From contig CALJJQ010000042.1 of NCBI GenBank assembly GCA_937973965.1, forward strand, positions 1 through 45,157: 45,157 nucleotides of DNA, given 5' to 3'. Of this stretch, positions 28,649-37,647 are shown piece by piece. The position numbers and the translations under genes are program-made. Every line of letters starts with the position of its first letter. Position 1 is the stretch's first letter. This stretch comes from an uncultured Calothrix sp. Its GTDB lineage: Bacteria > Cyanobacteriota > Cyanobacteriia > Cyanobacteriales > Nostocaceae. The notes under the pieces were generated by a model that saw only the letters and a program-made list of their open reading frames with translations, searched no databases and was not told where the DNA came from.

Positions 28649-28783
28649 AGTGGTCTGTCCCATTAATTTAATTTTAATGAGTGAAAAAAGGTTCGTAGTA
28701 GCGCTTTAGAGCCCCTATCTTAACACTTTTTCTATACTAAAGCTACTACTACAAACCCCTCAGAACTTATGGGACAGACCACT
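28649..28783. mobile_element. MITE-like element with 15-bp terminal inverted repeats and TA ends
   Basis: The left end AGTGGTCTGTCCCAT and right end ATGGGACAGACCACT are perfect inverted repeats, 135 bp apart and bordered by TA on both sides, as in IS630/Tc1-type insertion. Inside, GTAGTAGCGCTTTAG (28695-28709) and CTAAAGCTACTACTAC (28737-28752) form a second inverted repeat. No coding capacity, so it would need a transposase elsewhere. Confidence 0.75.
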
Positions 28784-29541
28784 AGTATCTATAATCATTA
28801 CCCTCACGAAAAGACTTTTACAGCTAGCGCTGCGCTTCGTGAACAGCAGACCCTAATTAACTGTGTATCGTCACTACTAGCTAATGCTTCTCTCAAGAAA
28901 TGTACAGTATTAGCTTCCCCATACTAAGTAAACCCACAGTGTGTAGCAAAAGCAACTCAGCAAAACCCAGTAAACCCACGCATTTGAAATTGCTTCGCAA
29001 TCACACAAATACAGCACTTTTGAGGCACGTGAGGTACACTAATTTCCGGTTAGCCTTTAAGCCTAAGTCAAGCAGAGTTTCTGACAAAAGTCCCCACCTC
29101 TCAACAGTGGATACCAGTTATTTAGCCTATTCGAGAATATTAAACCTCGTCCATCATCAAAACTGGATTTTTCGTCATTGGGTAGGCGTGTAGCGGATCA
29201 ACCGTAGGGTCGTAAGCAAGCAATCTCAATAATCGCGAATGAAAACTACAGTTCTCAATTCAGGGACATGGTTTAGTAATCAAAAAGCCTATCTAGGGTT
29301 TGCTGAAATACATGATATATTGCGTCTCTATATTTCACAAGGGATTGAGAAGACTTCAGTTGTCAAAAGTGCTTTCCAAGTGGGTATTTCAGGCTGAAAA
29401 ACCTGGCATTTGTCATTTTTTTGGGTTTTGTGAAAACTGGAAGGGGAAAGCTTAAAACTATTCCCTGTACGCGACATGTCGCGTCTCTCCCTATTCCCCA
29501 CCCTTAGGAAAAGACTTTTCCGCAGACCCTATCTAGGGTAA
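28784..29541. other. gap after the MITE, no gene; potC expected here but absent
   Basis: Non-coding. A 97-codon plus-strand frame (28900-29193) is low-complexity and matches nothing I know. A short palindrome ACCCTATCTAGGGT-like string occurs near 29290 and near 29526. No sequence resembling a PotC permease is present downstream of potB. Confidence 0.55.
29469..29488. repeat. GCGACATGTCGC palindromic repeat
   Basis: ACGCGACATGTCGCGT followed by CTCT, the same core as the palindrome at 2031-2054, located 54 bp after the end of potB. Confidence 0.75.
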
Positions 29542-30528
29542 TCATTTACTCCTCACACTGGTATCCCCAAACTTAATTAACAGCGCGATCGCTATACTCA
29601 CTGCAAAAATCAAGGTCATACTTAAGGCTGATCCAAAACCCCAATTCTTACTTGCACCTAGGAATTGGGTATAAATTAATCGGGCTGCGGTCATACTGGA
29701 TACGCCTCCGAGTAATTCCGGATTCACAAAGTCTCCCAAGGCTGTAATTAATACTATAAACCCCCCCGCAAAAATACCTGTTCTCACCTGGGGAATGGTA
29801 ACTCGCCAAAAAGTTTGGAAGGGATTTGCTCCCAAGTCAGCCGCAGCTTCTAAGAGTCTGGTGTCTAGTTTTTCCAGGGATGCGTACAAAATTAGTACCA
29901 TGTAGGGTAGTAAACTATAACTCATACCAATGACCACCGCAGGTAAAGTATCAAGAATTTGCAGCGATGGTAATCCCAGACTATTCAGAAACAGATTTAA
30001 CAAGCCGGAGGGACGTAAAATCGTAATCCAGGCATAGGTACGCAGCAGGGAGGAAGTCCACAAAGGGAGGACAAAACCTAATAATAGTAGTGTTCGCCAA
30101 CGTTTAGGAGCGATTTGGGTAATCCAATAAGCCACGGGAAACCCCAAAAATAAACAAATTATAGACGTGCTGGCGGCTAAAATCAGCGATCGCCAAATAA
30201 CTTGTAAAAAAAGTGGGTCAAGAATGCGTCGATAGTTCTCCGTCAGTGCAAACCACACCCGTCTTAAGTAACCGTCCTCACCCCATCGGAGTATAAATTC
30301 CCAAAAACTGGATACACCACCGGGGTTAACTAGTTCTCCTGGACGAATCCCCGGAACCAAACTTAATTGAAAAATAATTAGGGTTGGTAATACCAACATG
30401 AGTAGCAACCAAAAACCAGCTGGTGCTAGCAATAAAAGAGGTTCTAGCAATTTTACCCGTCTTTTATTGACCGGGTATTTCACTTCACTGTTTTCTGGAT
30501 AGGAATCAAGGGGTAATTGGGTAGCCAC
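29542..30528 (-). CDS. potB: ABC transporter permease, PotB type
   Basis: A 328-residue inner-membrane permease with about six membrane helices. The EAA loop that couples to the ATPase is EAAADLGANPFQTFWRVTIP near residues 229-248. The string PLWTSSLLRTYAWITILRPSG is typical of the spermidine/putrescine PotB family. The start is GTG at 30528. It works with PotA and PotD encoded upstream. A partner permease (PotC) is missing from the cluster. Substrate could be a polyamine or a related cation. Confidence 0.88.
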   Translation of the reverse strand: MATQLPLDSYPENSEVKYPVNKRRVKLLEPLLLLAPAGFWLLLMLVLPTLIIFQLSLVPGIRPGELVNPGGVSSFWEFILRWGEDGYLRRVWFALTENYRRILDPLFLQVIWRSLILAASTSIICLFLGFPVAYWITQIAPKRWRTLLLLGFVLPLWTSSLLRTYAWITILRPSGLLNLFLNSLGLPSLQILDTLPAVVIGMSYSLLPYMVLILYASLEKLDTRLLEAAADLGANPFQTFWRVTIPQVRTGIFAGGFIVLITALGDFVNPELLGGVSSMTAARLIYTQFLGASKNWGFGSALSMTLIFAVSIAIALLIKFGDTSVRSK

Positions 30529-31067
30529 AATCGATTTTAGATTTTGGATTTTGGATTATTCGATTTTAGATTTTGGATTACCTGGATTTTTCAGGAGTTA
30601 ATATCAATTTGAAAAAGGAATGTGACAGATGAATTTTGTTTGCCACAGAATTGATATAGCACTGATATAGCACTTACAAATCTGGTGAATTACATTTTCC
30701 AAGCTAATAACCTTTTCATACAAGACTTAAATATATCTCAGTATCTTAGGAACGGCTATATATTACTATCTTTATATTGCCATATATCGCGTCTGATATT
30801 CTGGATAGACTACAAACATATGTACCCATTTTAATTACAAATTACAAATTAGTTTATCCAATTTTAAAAATTACGAACTACAAATTAGTCTACCCGTTTT
30901 TGAAAATTACGTAGCTTGCTTCCCGCGTAGCGGGTATTACGTAGGCGTAGGCGATTACAAATTACGTAGACGCGAAGCGTTGCCGCAGGCTATTACGTAG
31001 CTTGCTTCCCGCGTAGCGGGTATTACGTAGACGCGAAGCGGCTTGCCGTAGGCTATTACAAATTATC
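30529..31067. repeat. repeat-filled gap between potD and potB
   Basis: 539 bp without a gene. 30536-30590: GATTTTGGATT heptamers. 30831-30905: ACAAATTACAAATTAG-type heptamers. 30905-31060: a mosaic where ATTACGTAGCTTGCTTCCCG plus CGTAGCGGGTATTACGTAG occurs twice (from 30906 and 30993), and TACGTAGACGCGAAGCG ... AGGCTATTA occurs twice (from 30964 and 31024). Another copy of the last unit is in the 3' end of glcF. CCCGCGTAGCGGG is itself a small hairpin. Confidence 0.85.
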
Positions 31068-32153
31068 TTACCCACTTTTTAACTTTGTCCAATACCGCTC
31101 ATACACTGCATCCACATCACCAATATCCGCAATGCGATCGCATTTTTCCAAAACTTCTTCGGGAGGAAACAAACTGGTATTATTTTGATACCTTGCGGGT
31201 AAGGATTCAAAAGCGAGACGGTTAGGGGTGGCTAAACTTTGGGTAGTGACAAATTTTGCAGATACATCTGGTTGGAGAATATAATTAATCCATTCATAAG
31301 CACCATCGGGATTAGGTGCGGTGATGGGAATAACCATCGTATCCGTCCACAGTGATGTACCACTTTTGGGAATTACATACTTAAACTTGGGATTCTCCTT
31401 AGTAATTTTAATTGCATCCCCGGAATAACACATGGCTATATACAAATCTCCTGCTAAAATCCGATTTCGCCAAGCATCGGTATCAAAAGCTGCAATTGCC
31501 GGCTTTAGTTCCTGTAATTTATTGTAAGCTTGTTCAATTTCCCTTTCCTGGGTGGAATTATAGGAATAGCCCAGCATTTTTAACACCGCTCCCATCACTT
31601 CCCGTTTATCATCCAGGAGGGTAATCCGTTTAGTTAGGCGATCGCGATTTTGCCACAGATATTCCCAGTCTTCTGGTGGTTGTGACAAAATCTCCGAATT
31701 ATAAATTAAACCTGTTGTTCCCCAGGTAAAGGGGATACTATGGCTATTATTGGGGTCGTAGATGGGGTTTTGAAATTGGGGTAAAAGATTTTCTAATCCA
31801 ATTAACCGACTACTATCAATTTTTGCCAACAACCCCCCATTCAACATTTGCTCGACCACATAATCAGAGGGGTAAATAACACTGTAAGCACCTCCACCCC
31901 CCGCTTGTACTTTTGCCAACATGGCATCATTAGATTCGTAAACATCCGCAAACAATCTAATTCCCGTCTGGGTGGTAAAATTCTTTAAAATACTTTTCTC
32001 ATCCGCATACTGAGTCCAAGTATACAGGTACAATTGGTCACGGGAACCTTTAATTGGTGTAGTTGCACGGACATCCGCAAGTCGCCAACCACAGCCTGTC
32101 AAGGTTAACCCAGCACATGCACTAATTGTTTGAATAAATTGACGACGAAACAT
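31068..32153 (-). CDS. potD: spermidine/putrescine-type ABC transporter substrate-binding lipoprotein
   Basis: A 361-residue extracellular solute-binding protein of the PotD/PotF family. The N-terminus has a twin-arginine motif (RRQFIQ, residues 3-8) and a lipobox LTGC (Cys21), so it may go through Tat as a lipoprotein. YLYTWTQYADEKSILKNF, VIYPSDYVVEQM and IPFTWGTTGLIYN are family blocks. Substrate specificity was not determined. It is separated from potA by 130 bp that contain palindromic repeats, and from potB by 539 bp of repeats. Confidence 0.88.
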   Translation of the reverse strand: MFRRQFIQTISACAGLTLTGCGWRLADVRATTPIKGSRDQLYLYTWTQYADEKSILKNFTTQTGIRLFADVYESNDAMLAKVQAGGGGAYSVIYPSDYVVEQMLNGGLLAKIDSSRLIGLENLLPQFQNPIYDPNNSHSIPFTWGTTGLIYNSEILSQPPEDWEYLWQNRDRLTKRITLLDDKREVMGAVLKMLGYSYNSTQEREIEQAYNKLQELKPAIAAFDTDAWRNRILAGDLYIAMCYSGDAIKITKENPKFKYVIPKSGTSLWTDTMVIPITAPNPDGAYEWINYILQPDVSAKFVTTQSLATPNRLAFESLPARYQNNTSLFPPEEVLEKCDRIADIGDVDAVYERYWTKLKSG

Positions 32154-32203
32154 TATAGGATTTTAGATTTTGGATTTTGGATTTTGGATGTTGCCAAATT
32201 GTA

Positions 32204-32250
32204 GAGACGTAATATATTACGTCTCCATATGCAAAATATATTACGTCTCC
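32204..32250. repeat. palindromic repeat GAGACGTAATA in the potA-potD gap
   Basis: A perfect 22-bp palindrome, GAGACGTAATA and its complement (32204-32225), followed by a second half copy (AATATATTACGTCTCC) ending near 32250. TTGGATT heptamers lie beside it at 32160-32190. Confidence 0.8.
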
Positions 32251-32283
32251 ATGTGCAAACATTTTTTGAATCATGATCACCAT

Positions 32284-33408
32284 CTAGCAAAAAGCCAAAC
32301 AATCCCCTTCTAACCAAAAAGCATAAATGGGGGTATCAGAATCGGGGAGAACACCCACCGTATTTGGTTGCATTGCCGTGATTTGGGTTTGATTTGCTAG
32401 TTCAATGACGTAATTCACATGAGTTCCCATATACATGGTGTTAACGACCTTACCTTCAAAACAGTTGCTGGAAACACTGGGTTTATAAAGGGAAAGTTGC
32501 ACCTTCTCCGGACGGATACTAACGGATATATTTTTACCTAATTCGCTGGGAGTATCCCCATTTCTGGTTACAGTCAACTTTAATCCACCTTTAGTCAAAA
32601 CCTGGATCAAATTACTATCTACACCGACAATATCACCCGTCAGCAAATTGGTATCACCAATGAATTGAGCGACAAAAGCAGTATGGGGTCGTTCGTAAAT
32701 TTCGCTAGGAGTGCCAACCTGCTCAATTTTACCCCGATTCATCACCGCAATGCGATCGCTCATGGATAAAGCTTCATCCTGGTCATGGGTCACCATCACA
32801 AAAGTCATCCCCAGTTCCTTTTGTAAAGTACTTAATTCCAGCTGCATCTCCTTACGCAACTTCAAATCTAAAGCTCCTAACGGTTCATCTAATAACATTA
32901 CCGTCGGTTGATTGACCAATGCACGTGCTAAAGCCACCCTTTGCTGCTGTCCACCCGACAACTGATGGGGAAACCGCGATCGCAACCCTTCTAATTTAAC
33001 TTTTGCTAAAACTTCCTTGACACGCTTTTCAATTTCCACTTTTGGTAATTTTTGTAACCTTAAACCAAAAGCAATATTTTCCCCCACATTCAAGTGCTTA
33101 AATAGGGCATAGCTTTGAAACACCGTATTTACCGGACGACGATAGGGAGGTGTATTTGTCATCGTTTCCCCACAAATCACCACCTTTCCCGCATCAGCAG
33201 TTTCAAATCCACCAATTAAGCGTAACGTAGTAGTTTTACCACACCCGGAAGGACCAAGGATGCTAAAAAATTCCCCCTGTCGCACTTCTAAATCAATCCC
33301 GTGAACAGCAGGTTCCTGATTAAAAAACTTAAAAACATTCCGCAGTTCCACATCAAAGGGGACTTGTGCCATCATTTGACTGGTATTTTGCGTGACAGCT
33401 TGCGACAT
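32284..33408 (-). CDS. potA: spermidine/putrescine ABC transporter ATP-binding protein
   Basis: A 374-residue ABC ATPase. Walker A is GPSGCGKTTT near residue 53, the Q-loop lies in NTVFQSYALF, the signature is LSGGQQQRVALARAL, Walker B is VMLLDEPLGALD, and the H-loop is VTHDQDEA. A C-terminal TOBE-type domain (about 260-374) matches PotA and other importers of this class. It is the first gene of potA-potD-potB. Confidence 0.92.
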   Translation of the reverse strand: MSQAVTQNTSQMMAQVPFDVELRNVFKFFNQEPAVHGIDLEVRQGEFFSILGPSGCGKTTTLRLIGGFETADAGKVVICGETMTNTPPYRRPVNTVFQSYALFKHLNVGENIAFGLRLQKLPKVEIEKRVKEVLAKVKLEGLRSRFPHQLSGGQQQRVALARALVNQPTVMLLDEPLGALDLKLRKEMQLELSTLQKELGMTFVMVTHDQDEALSMSDRIAVMNRGKIEQVGTPSEIYERPHTAFVAQFIGDTNLLTGDIVGVDSNLIQVLTKGGLKLTVTRNGDTPSELGKNISVSIRPEKVQLSLYKPSVSSNCFEGKVVNTMYMGTHVNYVIELANQTQITAMQPNTVGVLPDSDTPIYAFWLEGDCLAFC

Positions 33409-33612
33409 AATCGAAACCGTTCCCGTATTTTTACTGAAAGCAATTCATCGTCTAGCCGATGCGGTCGGTGTCACGTAGCAGCATCAAGGGCTGATTTTCT
33501 GCAAGATGCACCTGGTTCTGATTGTAACCGTCTATCTTGATAATCGCTGTATGTATAATCCCTGGAAAACAAACAATTAGGTAGATATAGCAAATCTAAA
33601 GCCAACTAATTT

Positions 33613-33978
33613 TTATTTAGAATCTAAACGCTGACGTGCAAGGGTGACACATCTGACGTTTTCAGCAACGATGGTAATACCACCTGCTAAACCCATGAGA
33701 TTGCCTAATTTATTAGCCGTTTTCAATGTTTCTGCTTCGGAACTCGAAATAGAAATAATAAAACCTCCCATCAGGAAAGATGCAATGGATGAATAGAGAA
33801 GAATTTTCAAATTATTGACTCCACGAGACAGATAAATCATTCCCAATGGCAGAAATAGAAATGTGATAACACCTGCAATTACTGGATTTTTTCCTGCTAA
33901 TACCTTCGTCCTTTGAATGTCTCTATTCGTTGGTTCAAAAGGGTTCCAAAAGTCTCTGGGAGTACTTTCATCTCGCAT
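33613..33978 (-). CDS. small membrane protein, unrecognised
   Basis: A 121-residue protein with two clear membrane segments (about residues 32-54 and 60-77) and a weaker one (about 90-106). A polar N-terminus (MRDESTPRDFWNPFEPTNRD) precedes them and a short basic tail follows. I recognise no family. It has a plausible promoter region with a perfect inverted repeat 43-58 bp upstream. The neighbour upstream on the same strand, 335 bp away, is the PEP-synthase-like gene, so it is probably its own transcription unit. Confidence 0.6.
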   Translation of the reverse strand: MRDESTPRDFWNPFEPTNRDIQRTKVLAGKNPVIAGVITFLFLPLGMIYLSRGVNNLKILLYSSIASFLMGGFIISISSSEAETLKTANKLGNLMGLAGGITIVAENVRCVTLARQRLDSK

Positions 33979-34313
33979 CTTTTCATCGGGAAACTCTATA
34001 TTTGTATCTTAGATATGTAGACCGACAAATGTCGGTATTCCTCAATATATCTACCAACAGAAAATATTTTTTCAATTGTTTTCAGTAGGTTGGTGCAATT
34101 AAACATAAAACCGCGACGTAACCGGTAATTTGGCTCAAAACCTACAGACGCGATATATCACGTCTCTCCCTACTCTCAACGACAATTATTACCACCCATC
34201 TACTTAATCCCAAAATAGAGATTTTTACAAATTATGCTTGTTGCTCTTGCTGTGGGGAAGGAAGTGGAGCGCGTTAATCTCAACCTAGTTGTGGATTTGC
34301 GGTTAATCTGGGG
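33979..34313. other. spacer with an inverted repeat and a palindromic repeat
   Basis: No gene. 34021-34036: ACCGACA-AA-TGTCGGT, a perfect 7-bp inverted repeat, itself flanked by AGATAT / ATATCT. 34147-34164: GACGCGATATATCACGTC, a degraded member of the GAGACGCG palindrome family. Confidence 0.6.
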
Positions 34314-36755
34314 TTAAATTTGCTCCCGCGCAGCTGCTAGGATTAATCTATGTTCAGCCCGTGCGATCGCATGATATATGGCAGCGATCGCACTGGGTTC
34401 AACGGATATGGCTGTAATACCCCACCGGATCACATCTTCAATCATTTCGGGATATTGACTCACTGCATATCCACAAATTGAACAAGGTATCCCTGCTGTT
34501 TTGGCTGCGTTAATTAACTGTTGCACAGCTCTTCTAACTGCTGGATGATGTGCATCTAATCCGGGTATGGATGTATCCCTGTCAATGGCAAATAGCAATC
34601 TCGTCAGGTCGTTTGTGCCAATGGCAATTCCTTGCACGCCAGCACGGACATACTCTGGTAATAAAAATAATACACTAGGTACTTCCGCCATAATCCACAG
34701 TTGAAATTCCGAGTTCTGCTTCAATCCCTTAGCAATCACTTGGTCACGACAGTATACAAATTCTTCCACATTCCGCACAAAGGGTAAAATCAAGTTTAAA
34801 TTGGTATATCCCGCTTTAAATACTTCCCCTAAAGCATTCAGTTCAAATTCCAATAACTCTGGATTGCGAATATAGTTTAATGTCCCGTGGTCAAGGTGGG
34901 GATCTGATAGGTTTATTTCTGTTGGGGTGGGTGTTTGTCTATGTAAATACCGTCCGTCATAGGTGCGATAAAATATTGGTTTGGGAGCTAAAGCCTTAGC
35001 AAATCGACAGATGTATTCACTCCAGCGTTCCTGTAATTTTATTTTACGACGACTTTGACCTAACCAATCTTCTAAACTCCGTCCTTCCAATAGGGGAATT
35101 CCCATTAATTCCGAACGTAATAAACCGACTCCATCAATTGGATGAGATTGAATTCCTTCCAAGCTTTGGATTTGACTTAAATTCACAAATAATTGGGTTG
35201 CAATTGGTGGGAGGGAAAGATCGGATAGAGAAGAATTCCTCTTCACATCAATACTTTGGGTGACATCTGAATTACTGACCTGTGCATCGGTAATATCATC
35301 TTCAAAATTGAGATGCTCATGGCTCAAATCAAAATCTTCTTCCTCTCCTCCAGTCATCATATTGCAAAAAACCTCACCTTTATCCCCATCAATCAATAGA
35401 TGATCACCGGTATGAATTTGTACAGTTGCCCCTTTGGCCCGAACTACAGCCGGAATCCGTAACTCCCGCGCTAAAATAGCAGCATGACTGGTAAATCCTC
35501 CCTGTTCCGTGATAATACCAACGGAATTAGTTAACAATGGTAGCCATTCAGCAGCGATATTGGGAGCCACTAAAATACTACCGGAGGGTACGGATTGGAC
35601 ATGGGAATCTAAATTGCTGATTACGTAGGCAGTTCCGGTTGCGCGTCCACTGGCTGCCCCTAATCCGGAGATGTGATATGTATCACTTTTATTTCGCTGT
35701 GAAGGAATCATGACATTGGTCAGAAGTAAACGTTCGCCCTCTGGAGTTGCAACAACGATCCATTCCAAGTGAAAGTCAGGAAAAAAGTCTTGGGGTGGGG
35801 AAATTTTCCCCCACATACTTGTACGGACTCGTTCAGCTAAAACGGTTAGCTGTTCTAGATTTTGGGGTGACAGGGCAAACTGTTGTTGTTCATCGGTTAG
35901 GATACATGTGGCAATACAAGTTTGGGGATTGAGGGGTGTAATGGCTCGTGTTTGATATTCTTCCAATTTGTTGGTATCAGTGACAACCCAGTCAGCAACA
36001 GTTTTGTGTCCCAATTTGCGTTCGATTACCCGACCTTGAAGGGGGTTAATTTTGTCGATATCAGGAATCACATGACCACGAGCGATCGCCAGCCCTAAAC
36101 CCCAGGTTGCTCGTACTTCCCACATTTGGGAATTAGCAATTAGGCTACCGCTTTTTACTATATCATTCAAAGGCTGGACTAAAGTTGCGACTTGAATTTG
36201 ACCGATATTAATCCCTAGACTTTGCCAATAAACTAAACTGGTAGCACTCCATACTCGACACCAAACTCGTTTCAGTGCGTTGGCGATCGCATCCAGATCA
36301 CAGATACAACTATCCATTGCCAACAAGCTGGTCATGTATTCTGGAAATTGAATATCGGACGGTAAGATGAAGACTGGACGCAAGCTGACACAACGACATT
36401 GCCATTGTTGTATCCCCTGAAAAATTAATTCCAGCCAAGGATTGGGGATGGTCTGATGTAAAATGCGATCGCGAACAAAATTCGCCCATTGTTGTAATTC
36501 TCGCCAATTATTCAAATTCAACCGAGATAAAACATGAGGTAAATCTGTAAATACTTCCTCGGAACTGAATAAACCCTGAAAAAATTCCTGCCAAACATCA
36601 GCACCAATCACAAAACTAGGTAGTATAGGATACCCCTGTTGGTGCAACTGAGCTAAATGTAATATCTGCTCACCCAAAATTTGACGATAATCGAAATCAG
36701 AGCGATCGCCATGAAGATTTTCCGGAATCAGTTCTAGCCAATATAATTTATCCAC
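34314..36755 (-). CDS. PEP synthase-like protein, ATP-binding region eroded
   Basis: An 813-residue protein with the layout of phosphoenolpyruvate synthase. N-terminal ATP/pyruvate-binding-like domain about 20-345; phosphohistidine domain about 365-465 with EQGGFTSHAAILAR (His424); acidic linker about 468-512; C-terminal PEP/pyruvate barrel about 515-805 with MAEVPS (Glu691), GTNDLTR (Asn715, Asp716) and CSICG (Cys761). The usual N-terminal VRSSATAED motif is replaced by VSLRPVFILPSD (123-134), and the usual LGxRGxxR in the barrel is HGTLNYIR. It may therefore be unable to use ATP normally, or have another role. Start is GTG at 36755. PEP synthase from pyruvate is the ancestral reaction. Confidence 0.8.
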   Translation of the reverse strand: MDKLYWLELIPENLHGDRSDFDYRQILGEQILHLAQLHQQGYPILPSFVIGADVWQEFFQGLFSSEEVFTDLPHVLSRLNLNNWRELQQWANFVRDRILHQTIPNPWLELIFQGIQQWQCRCVSLRPVFILPSDIQFPEYMTSLLAMDSCICDLDAIANALKRVWCRVWSATSLVYWQSLGINIGQIQVATLVQPLNDIVKSGSLIANSQMWEVRATWGLGLAIARGHVIPDIDKINPLQGRVIERKLGHKTVADWVVTDTNKLEEYQTRAITPLNPQTCIATCILTDEQQQFALSPQNLEQLTVLAERVRTSMWGKISPPQDFFPDFHLEWIVVATPEGERLLLTNVMIPSQRNKSDTYHISGLGAASGRATGTAYVISNLDSHVQSVPSGSILVAPNIAAEWLPLLTNSVGIITEQGGFTSHAAILARELRIPAVVRAKGATVQIHTGDHLLIDGDKGEVFCNMMTGGEEEDFDLSHEHLNFEDDITDAQVSNSDVTQSIDVKRNSSLSDLSLPPIATQLFVNLSQIQSLEGIQSHPIDGVGLLRSELMGIPLLEGRSLEDWLGQSRRKIKLQERWSEYICRFAKALAPKPIFYRTYDGRYLHRQTPTPTEINLSDPHLDHGTLNYIRNPELLEFELNALGEVFKAGYTNLNLILPFVRNVEEFVYCRDQVIAKGLKQNSEFQLWIMAEVPSVLFLLPEYVRAGVQGIAIGTNDLTRLLFAIDRDTSIPGLDAHHPAVRRAVQQLINAAKTAGIPCSICGYAVSQYPEMIEDVIRWGITAISVEPSAIAAIYHAIARAEHRLILAAAREQI

Positions 36756-37647
36756 TCAGTCCTTTACTGACATTCGCTTGAATCTGTGATCAAATTCAAA
36801 TTAGCAAGCAACTTCAATATTTGACAAAAAATTAATTGTTTAACCTGTTTTAGTCATTTCAGGATTTAAGCATCAACTGAAATAGACATGACTAAATACA
36901 AAATACCTAATACAAAATACCTACCGGGAGCATCCCAAATATATAAAAAAATACATATTTTGTCATTGCGAGTGCAGCGTAGACGCGCAGCAGCTTCTTG
37001 TAAAGTAGCGATCGCAAAATCCATTACTCAAAATGAATCCGTCGATTGCTGAAGACCATACCCCGCATTTCTCACAAAACCCTAAAACTCACAGGGAGTA
37101 GTCAGTAGTCAGTAGTCAGTAGAAGAAAAATCAATCCGTTACTCAAGGCTTACAATTTACTCGTGAAAAATCCAGGATACTTCCAATGTCATGATCAGAT
37201 TTTCTGTCACCAAGCAATAACAACTGGTATGCACGCCATTTCCCCTCCCTCCCCATTCACGAGCGAAATGATGAATGTAGGTCTACAATATCGTTTCCTG
37301 TCTCTTAACTCTGTGTCCCATTCCCTACTAGTAACCATAATGAAATGGAATACACCAGAACAGATAAAAATGGGATAATTAGGTAGACAGATGTAATACC
37401 AATCGGAAAAAAAGAATGCGACACATAGCAAAATAAAACCCTAATATATATCTTAACACGGTCAATAACCTGTATTTCTCACCTGTGAGGGATAAACATC
37501 GAGTAACAAGTCGATTTTCCCTGTAAAGATGACCCTACGGGTCGTCTCTACTTTTAGGGATTTGTAATCAATACATAACAAAGGATTCCCCAATCCAAAA
37601 TCCAAAATCCAAAATCGTACAACTTTCTCCCACTCCCAGATTCATCC
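36756..37647. other. long spacer before glcF with tandem repeats, no gene
   Basis: 892 bp. TACAAAATACC units near 36895-36925, GTAGTCA units at 37098-37122 (about four in a row), a GATGACCC-TAC-GGGTCGTC hairpin at 37528-37545, and CCAAAATC heptamers at 37592-37616. A 71-codon plus frame at 37163 has no family features. Confidence 0.6.
37528..37545. repeat. GATGACCC / GGGTCGTC inverted repeat
   Basis: Nearly perfect 8-bp arms with a TAC loop, followed by TCTCTAC. Same GTAGAGACG edge as the palindrome family at 2031. About 100 bp upstream of glcF. Confidence 0.65.

Noticed and set aside
28900-29193. 97-codon plus-strand frame after the MITE
   Set aside because: Low-complexity, Lys/Ser/Thr/Leu-rich product with no family match, no clear ribosome binding site and no conserved neighbour. 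It is not a potC.
30831-31060. CRISPR array
   Set aside because: Repeats recur, but units are of mixed type and length with no regular unique spacers, and no cas gene is nearby.
34314-36755. Calling this gene ppsA outright
   Set aside because: Domain order fits, but the ATP-domain and barrel motifs are altered, so activity as PEP synthase cannot be claimed.
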